The position numbers and the translations under genes are program-made. The notes beneath the pieces are model-generated. The model was not told where the DNA came from and made no database searches. It saw only the letters and a list, made by a program, of their open reading frames with translations. A stretch of 27,554 nt of DNA from CANNBR01 sp964592275 (lineage in GTDB: Bacteria > Babelota > Babeliae > Babelales > CAIQNR01). Location of the stretch: NCBI GenBank assembly GCA_964592275.1, contig CAZQDJ010000014.1, forward strand, positions 1-27,554, read 5' to 3'. Below are positions 23,316-27,554 of this stretch, piece after piece; the first letter of the stretch is position 1, and each line of letters begins with the position of its first letter.

Positions 23316-23867
23316 TTACTCTTCATCTGTAGTTGTTTCATCATCAATAGTGTCTTCTCCAGCTGCCTGGGCTTTTCTTTTGCGAGATACTGGTTGGGGG
23401 TCTTCTGGAAAGCGAGTTCCTGCTTGTTGAGATTGTTCTTGGATAAGATATTTATTAATAATCGGTAGGGCTTGTTTATTGTAAGTGGTTGCCATTTCAA
23501 AGAGAGTTATAGTGTGGCTGTTGATTCCGTGATCTTCATGACGGATTTCTTGACATGTTATGAGCTCTTTAGGAGAGTGCCCTCGTCTAAGCAATGTTTC
23601 AACAACAGGTAGTTGACGACAAAAAACTGCAAACGACAGTAATGGAAGTTTGAGATATATGGTCTTATGTTCCAATACTTGTCTAGCGATTTGTAAAATG
23701 TTGTTGGGGAGATCGAAGGAACCTGTATTAATGAGAGAGAGAGCTTCTCCTGGGGTTTGAGCAGCGATTGCATGGATAAGACGTTTGCTTAGGGCTTCGA
23801 GTTCGGCTGCATGAAATATTGAATGAAAGCTTGTTAGCATTAGTGTGAGTAGAAAATGTTTTTTCAT
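23316..23867 (-). CDS. Exported ankyrin-like protein with basic patch and acidic tail
   Basis: A 183-residue protein with a signal peptide (about 1-20, ending HAA). The segment about 70-100 (LPLLSFAVFCRQLPVVETLLRRGHSP) fits one ankyrin repeat; FEMATTYNKQALPIINKYL (123-141) may be another. The end has SRKRKA (161-166), a basic cluster of monopartite nuclear-localisation type, followed by an acidic tail (DTIDDETTTDEE). If the protein reaches a eukaryotic host, such a patch could direct it to the nucleus; this is inference. The stop is three bases before the next gene, indicating an operon. Confidence 0.75.
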   Translation of the reverse strand: MKKHFLLTLMLTSFHSIFHAAELEALSKRLIHAIAAQTPGEALSLINTGSFDLPNNILQIARQVLEHKTIYLKLPLLSFAVFCRQLPVVETLLRRGHSPKELITCQEIRHEDHGINSHTITLFEMATTYNKQALPIINKYLIQEQSQQAGTRFPEDPQPVSRKRKAQAAGEDTIDDETTTDEE

Positions 23868-23892
23868 AAAAATTCCTTATCTTTCGTAAAAA

Positions 23893-24867
23893 TTAGAGTG
23901 TAACAGTTGCTTGATCTGTAATGCGAGGGGAAAATTGAATATCATCTTCTTCTTGGCTGTAGAAGTTTTTACTTAAATAGGCACGTCCTGAATCACCAAA
24001 AACAACAACAACAAGATCATCTTTTTTAAAGAGTGGAAGTTTTTGCATGAGCCCAGCTGCTACTGCACCACTGCTTGGTCCGACTAAAAATCCATGTTCA
24101 TGAGCAAGTGTTTTAAGCATTGCAAGTGATTCATTATCGCCAACATTTACAAGTTCTGTGATTGTTTTGTAATCAATGACATCAGAATCGAAATCAATAC
24201 CAATACCTTCAACTTTGTAAGGTTGAGGGTTGCCGCCTGTTGCATGGAAAGATGTTGCTGCATCGATTCCGTATACTTTAACAGCGGGATTTTGTTCTTT
24301 TAAGTAACGTCCTGCGCCACTTACGGTTCCACCAGTTCCTGTGCCTGCAAAAAAGTGGGTAATCTTACCCTCAGTTTGGCGCCAGATTTCAGGTCCTAGA
24401 AGCGTGTAATGCCCATTGGCGTTTTCGATGTTGAAATATTGATTAGGCATAAAAGAATTGGGTGTAGTTTTTAAAAGTGCTTGTGCTTGTGAATGGTAGC
24501 TCTCTGGATGTTCAATAAAATCAGTTGAAGGGCATACTACTACTTGTGCGCCATAGGCTTGTAAGGTTTGGTATTTTTCTTTACTGCATTTTTTAGAAAC
24601 AGTGATGATAACTTTATATCCTTTAGCAGCGCCGATCATGGCAAGCGCAATACCGTGATTTCCTGAAGAAGCATCGATAATGGTACCACCTGGTTTAAGA
24701 AGTCCTTTTTTTTCTGCTTGTTCAATCATGTATAAAGCAGAGCGATCCTTCATGCTGCCGCCTGGATTGAGGTATTCAAGTTTTGCTAAAATGGTTGCTT
24801 CGGTGGGGAAGTTTAATTTTACAAGTGGGGTGTTACCAATTGCTTCTAAAATAGTTTTTGCAAACAT
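23893..24867 (-). CDS. PLP enzyme of the cystathionine beta-synthase / cysteine synthase family
   Basis: A 324-residue fold-type II PLP enzyme. The PLP lysine is K40 in NPGGSMKDR. The substrate loop reads SSGNHG (usual form TSGNTG), the phosphate-binding loop is GTGTGGTVSGAGRYLKE, and PSSGA is near the C-terminal part. EGIGIDF and GDSGRAYLSKNF are closer to CBS than to CysK. It lacks the C-terminal CBS regulatory domains of eukaryotic CBS. It would condense a serine derivative with a thiol or sulfide in the cytoplasm (cysteine or cystathionine synthesis); which reaction is not settled by sequence. The ribosome site AAGGAA is good. No partner genes of sulfur metabolism are adjacent. Confidence 0.88.
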   Translation of the reverse strand: MFAKTILEAIGNTPLVKLNFPTEATILAKLEYLNPGGSMKDRSALYMIEQAEKKGLLKPGGTIIDASSGNHGIALAMIGAAKGYKVIITVSKKCSKEKYQTLQAYGAQVVVCPSTDFIEHPESYHSQAQALLKTTPNSFMPNQYFNIENANGHYTLLGPEIWRQTEGKITHFFAGTGTGGTVSGAGRYLKEQNPAVKVYGIDAATSFHATGGNPQPYKVEGIGIDFDSDVIDYKTITELVNVGDNESLAMLKTLAHEHGFLVGPSSGAVAAGLMQKLPLFKKDDLVVVVFGDSGRAYLSKNFYSQEEDDIQFSPRITDQATVTL

Positions 24868-24970
24868 AGTATTTCCTTAAAGTTTTTATATGGAGTTGAG
24901 TATAGGGGAAACGTGGTTTTGTGTCATTAACTTGTTCAAAAATTCCGCTACCGTATTAAAGAGATTTTTT

Positions 24971-25030
24971 CCGTGTCATTCCCAATAAGGGAAGGTTTAC
25001 CTGACCGAATGGTAGGGGAATCTTTGGATT
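24971..25030. repeat. Intergenic repeat element, TCATTCCC ... GGGGAATC type
   Basis: Begins CCGTGTCATTCCC and ends GGGGAATCTTTGG, so its ends are inverted (ATTCCC / GGGAAT). The 12 bases TTCCGTGTCATT at 24969-24980 recur at 25081-25092 at the start of the next element. Confidence 0.55.
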
Positions 25031-25080
25031 GTGAAAAGTTCCCTTTTAAAAGAGAAACAGCCTTATGGTGTGTAAATAAG

Positions 25081-25151
25081 TTCCGTGTCATTGCGATGCT
25101 AACCCGGCGAAGCTATAAGCGAAGAGGGGGCTTGCGCGGCAATCCCTCCAG
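25081..25151. repeat. Intergenic repeat element, TCATTGCGA ... GGCAATCC type
   Basis: Begins TTCCGTGTCATTGCGATG and ends GCGCGGCAATCCCTCCAG, with inverted ends (ATTGC / GCAAT). It is GC-rich against an AT-rich background. It shares its first 12 bases with the neighbouring element at 24971. Confidence 0.6.
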
Positions 25152-25272
25152 CACTTACTAAGAAAAGTAACCATGGCTTGATTTTTTGGCATGTAAATAA
25201 AATGGGAAGGATGATATTCTGTTTTTTATAGACGGTAAATTATTATGAAAACACCTTTGAAGGGAATGTAAA

Positions 25273-25923
25273 ATGAAATTATTGTACTTATTTTTAAGTC
25301 TAATGTTACCAGTCATTAGTAAAGCCGCTGCGTCAGAAGAGCCCTCATCTACCATTGAGTACTACAATAAAAATGCACAAGCGTTTCATGATCGCACTGC
25401 ATCGATTCCTAAAATGTTCGACTTGCATAACATTTTCTTACGATATCTTCCGGCAAAAGCAGTTATTCTTGGGGCGGGTTGTGGAGTAGCACGTGATGAG
25501 AAATATTTTTTAAGTTTAGGGCATAGCGTCTTTGCCTTTGATGCTTCTGTTGAAATGGTAAAATTGGCACGACAAGAACTTGGAAACGATGCTGTTGTTC
25601 AGGCAACTTTCCAAGAACTGACGCATCATGAAACGTTTGATGGCATATGGGCAAATGCTTCTTTGTTGCATGTTTCCTATGAAGAAACGCGAGAAGTGTA
25701 CAAGCGTCTTTGGCAAGCACTTAAACCTGGTGGTATTTTGTATGCCTCGTATCAATATGGTTCAACGCACCGATTTCATGATAATCGGAATTTTTACGAC
25801 ATGAACGAAACAACGATTGTACCTTATCTTGAGGACCTTTTTGAAATTATAGAATTACGTAAAACCCCCGATGCGCGCTCAATGGACAGAGTCTGGCTTA
25901 ATCTGGTGGTAAGGAAAAAATAA
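25273..25923 (+). CDS. SAM-dependent methyltransferase with a signal peptide
   Basis: A 216-residue class I (Rossmann) methyltransferase. Motif I is VILGAGCGVARD (64-75), acidic D90 ends the second strand (VFAFDAS), FDGIWANASLLHV (122-134) is the post-II/IV region, and LKPGGILYASY (150-160) follows. The overall pattern is like TehB/UbiE-type small-molecule methyltransferases. The N-terminus (MKLLYLFLSLMLPVISKAAA, 1-20) is a convincing signal peptide, and the start is fixed by a GAAGGGA ribosome site; the next Met is at residue 48, too late to keep the complete domain start. Export of a SAM enzyme is odd, because SAM is normally cytoplasmic. The beta-lactamase-like gene follows after 32 bases, probably in the same operon. 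Confidence 0.85.
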   Translation: MKLLYLFLSLMLPVISKAAASEEPSSTIEYYNKNAQAFHDRTASIPKMFDLHNIFLRYLPAKAVILGAGCGVARDEKYFLSLGHSVFAFDASVEMVKLARQELGNDAVVQATFQELTHHETFDGIWANASLLHVSYEETREVYKRLWQALKPGGILYASYQYGSTHRFHDNRNFYDMNETTIVPYLEDLFEIIELRKTPDARSMDRVWLNLVVRKK

Positions 25924-25955
25924 ATTTTTGAATTTAGAAAATTAGGTGAGTATTT

Positions 25956-27470
25956 ATGAAAAAAATAGTTTTACTTGTCGGGTGTGTGGCCATTATTGGT
26001 TCGGCTGCGGGGTATTTGTTGAAGCCTGATAAAATAAAGCAAGTTGAAAACAGTCTTCAAGGTAAAATTCGTATCAGGGGGGAAAAAGAACCGTTACTAT
26101 CCTTGGCTGATCGTATGCAGTTTTATAAAACCCCTGCTGTCAGTATTGCAGTGATCGACAAAGGTAAAATTGCCTGGGAAAAAGGCTATGGTACTATTTC
26201 TCTTGAACCAAACGCACCAGCTGTTACTACCGAAACATTATTCCAAGCAGGTTCTATTAGTAAGCCTGTAACTGCCATGGGGGCATTATTACTTGTTCAA
26301 CAAGGTAAGCTATCTCTCGATGAAGATGTAAATACGTATTTAAAATCATGGAAAGTTCCTGAAAATGAATTCACAAAAACAGAAAAAGTAACGCTGCGTC
26401 GACTCCTTTCACATACTGCAGGCACTTCTGTGCACGGTTTTCCTGGATATAAAGTTGGTGAATATATACCAACAACGGTAGAAGTGCTTGAAGGAAAAAA
26501 ACCACAGGTGAACACTGATCCAGTGCGTGTAACAAAAATTCCTGGTACTGAATGCTCATATTCTGGTGGCGGTACTGTCATTGTGCAGCTTTTAATTGAG
26601 GACATAACAGGCGAACCCTTTGATAGTTGGATGAAAAAGAATATTTTGGTTCCTTTCAATATGACCTCAAGCACCTTTGATCAACCACTCTCTCAAGAAG
26701 ATAGCAAGCGCGCAGCGCATGGTTATCAATCTGATGGAGAAAGAGTTCCTGGATGCTGGCATATTTATCCAGAACGATCGGCGGCGGGTTTATGGACTAC
26801 CTCAACAGACCTTGCTCAATTTGCACTCACTTTATGTGATGTTTTAAAAGGAGAAAAACAGGGACCATTGAGCCAAGAGATGCTCCAAGAAGCTCTTAAG
26901 CTACAATACCATAATCCTGATTCTGGTGGTTTTGACCCAGGACTTGGATTTTTTATAAATAATCCTGATAAAAAATCCATGATGTTTGGGCACAGTGGAG
27001 TTGATGAAGGTTTTCAAGCAAATCTTGTCATGTATCCAAAGCTTGAAAAAGGATGGGTCATCATGATCGATAGTAATAATGGAAGTCTTATTGAGGAACT
27101 AGAACAAAGTATTGCGCAGATTTATGACATTCCTGGTAGAGAACCGTTGACGGTAGATACTTTTCCACTTGCTGCTACAGAAGCTCAAAAATATGCGGGA
27201 ACCTACACCTGCAAGGATTCTGTTATGACTATAGTTTTGCGTGAAAATTCGCTCTTTATCTCCTGTGTGGGCTCCGGGTCCTTTAATGAAAAACAACTTT
27301 ACTATGCGGGAAATGATACCTTTTTTGGTAAAGAATTTTCTGAAGTCCTTTTTCAATTTATCCGATCTGGTGATCAACTTGCTTGCATCGTTCTTCTTTC
27401 AAGAGGAAGCGGTATCCCTATGAAAGAAGATGGAGTAGTTATTGAATTTAAAAGAGTTGAAGAAAAATAA
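25956..27470 (+). CDS. Serine beta-lactamase / DD-peptidase fold hydrolase (class C-like)
   Basis: A 504-residue protein. The N-terminal hydrophobic segment (about 4-22) acts as a signal or anchor; Cys10 in LVGC could be a lipobox but the hydrophobic core before it is short. The catalytic domain (about 45-390) has SISK (S100, K103), RRLLSHTAG (148-156), YSG (202-204, where YxN is usual) and GHSG (345-348, HxG third box). The C-terminal domain (about 405-500) is beta-rich, as in many PbpE/EstB-like serine hydrolases. Such proteins act outside the membrane as peptidases, esterases or amidases; a true antibiotic-degrading role cannot be claimed. The ribosome site AGGTGAG is good. Confidence 0.88.
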   Translation: MKKIVLLVGCVAIIGSAAGYLLKPDKIKQVENSLQGKIRIRGEKEPLLSLADRMQFYKTPAVSIAVIDKGKIAWEKGYGTISLEPNAPAVTTETLFQAGSISKPVTAMGALLLVQQGKLSLDEDVNTYLKSWKVPENEFTKTEKVTLRRLLSHTAGTSVHGFPGYKVGEYIPTTVEVLEGKKPQVNTDPVRVTKIPGTECSYSGGGTVIVQLLIEDITGEPFDSWMKKNILVPFNMTSSTFDQPLSQEDSKRAAHGYQSDGERVPGCWHIYPERSAAGLWTTSTDLAQFALTLCDVLKGEKQGPLSQEMLQEALKLQYHNPDSGGFDPGLGFFINNPDKKSMMFGHSGVDEGFQANLVMYPKLEKGWVIMIDSNNGSLIEELEQSIAQIYDIPGREPLTVDTFPLAATEAQKYAGTYTCKDSVMTIVLRENSLFISCVGSGSFNEKQLYYAGNDTFFGKEFSEVLFQFIRSGDQLACIVLLSRGSGIPMKEDGVVIEFKRVEEK

Positions 27471-27511
27471 TCAAAAAGGTGTGGTTATGGATAAAAAAAC
27501 TTTATTTATAT

Positions 27512-27554
27512 GACCAGAAAACCCGGGTTCTTTTAAAGCCCGGGATGAATGGTC
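27512..27554. repeat. Inverted repeat downstream of the hydrolase gene
   Basis: CCCGGG (27522-27527) and CCCGGG (27539-27544) can pair around TTCTTTTAAAG, and GACCA (27512-27516) pairs with TGGTC (27550-27554) outside a short mismatch. It is possibly a terminator hairpin or another small repeat. The structure runs to the end of the window, so any T tract cannot be judged. Confidence 0.5.

Larger units (their letters stand above)
24868..25272. other. Intergenic region with two GC-rich repeat elements
   Basis: The longest gene-free stretch (405 bases), between the divergent CBS-family and methyltransferase genes. It contains the two repeat elements listed separately and the leader of the 25273 gene. 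No tRNA, sRNA family or credible small ORF was seen. The remaining sequence is AT-rich and presumably holds both promoters, but no convincing -35/-10 pair could be assigned. Confidence 0.6.

Noticed and set aside
27487..27513. Eight-codon open frame (MDKKTLFI) after the hydrolase gene with an AAAGGTG site upstream
   Set aside because: Too short to support as a gene, and nothing downstream is visible to make it a leader peptide.

Overview
The window is AT-rich bacterial DNA with compact genes on both strands. Several things suggest a small-genome, host-associated bacterium that still makes peptidoglycan. About half of the genes carry an N-terminal signal peptide and have no recognisable enzyme family. 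There are ankyrin-like exported proteins, few biosynthetic genes, short GC-rich intergenic repeats, and cell-wall genes (UppS, MurG, a class A PBP, a PASTA protein). The overall style resembles candidate phylum Dependentiae (TM6, Babeliales), which are protist endosymbionts. That assignment is an inference from gene style, not from a marker phylogeny.

Layout. 1-3.4 kb: the tail of an unknown gene, an exported MEMO-type protein with a degenerate AMMECR1-like tail, a convergent sodium:solute symporter, and a small exported protein. 3.5-6.5 kb: a 984-residue exported protein with a Ser/Asp-rich N-terminus and C-terminal ankyrin-like, ~75-residue repeats. 6.6-9.9 kb: four HAD-superfamily genes on the minus strand. 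Three have an altered catalytic motif I (DxH, DxN, DxH); the fourth is canonical. 10.0-11.4 kb: a membrane protein and undecaprenyl diphosphate synthase. 11.5-14.4 kb: small exported or anchored proteins (coiled-coil, PASTA, a VNTR-bearing TPA-repeat protein), a small membrane protein and the RNase P RNA gene (minus strand). 14.5-18.5 kb: a class A penicillin-binding protein and a large exported protein of unknown function. 18.5-21.2 kb: a minus-strand operon tmk-holB-dciA-murG, with 4-bp overlaps at two junctions. 21.4-22.5 kb: a GT4 glycosyltransferase. 22.6-24.9 kb: two small exported ankyrin-like proteins and a CBS/cysteine-synthase-family PLP enzyme. 25.0-27.5 kb: an exported SAM methyltransferase and a serine beta-lactamase-fold hydrolase.

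How it fits together. Housekeeping functions are lipid-linked cell-wall precursor synthesis (UppS, MurG), wall polymerisation (PBP), possibly wall sensing or anchoring (PASTA), dTTP supply and replication (Tmk, HolB, DciA), and tRNA 5' maturation (RNase P). Around them sit many exported proteins with no assigned function. The best candidates for new biology are the HAD paralogs with changed catalytic motifs (two exported), the methyltransferase with a signal peptide, the exported ankyrin-like pair (one with a basic NLS-like patch), and the exported MEMO/AMMECR1-like fusion. Four GC-rich intergenic elements that appear to be dispersed repeats punctuate the region. No CRISPR array, tRNA, insertion sequence or phage module was seen.
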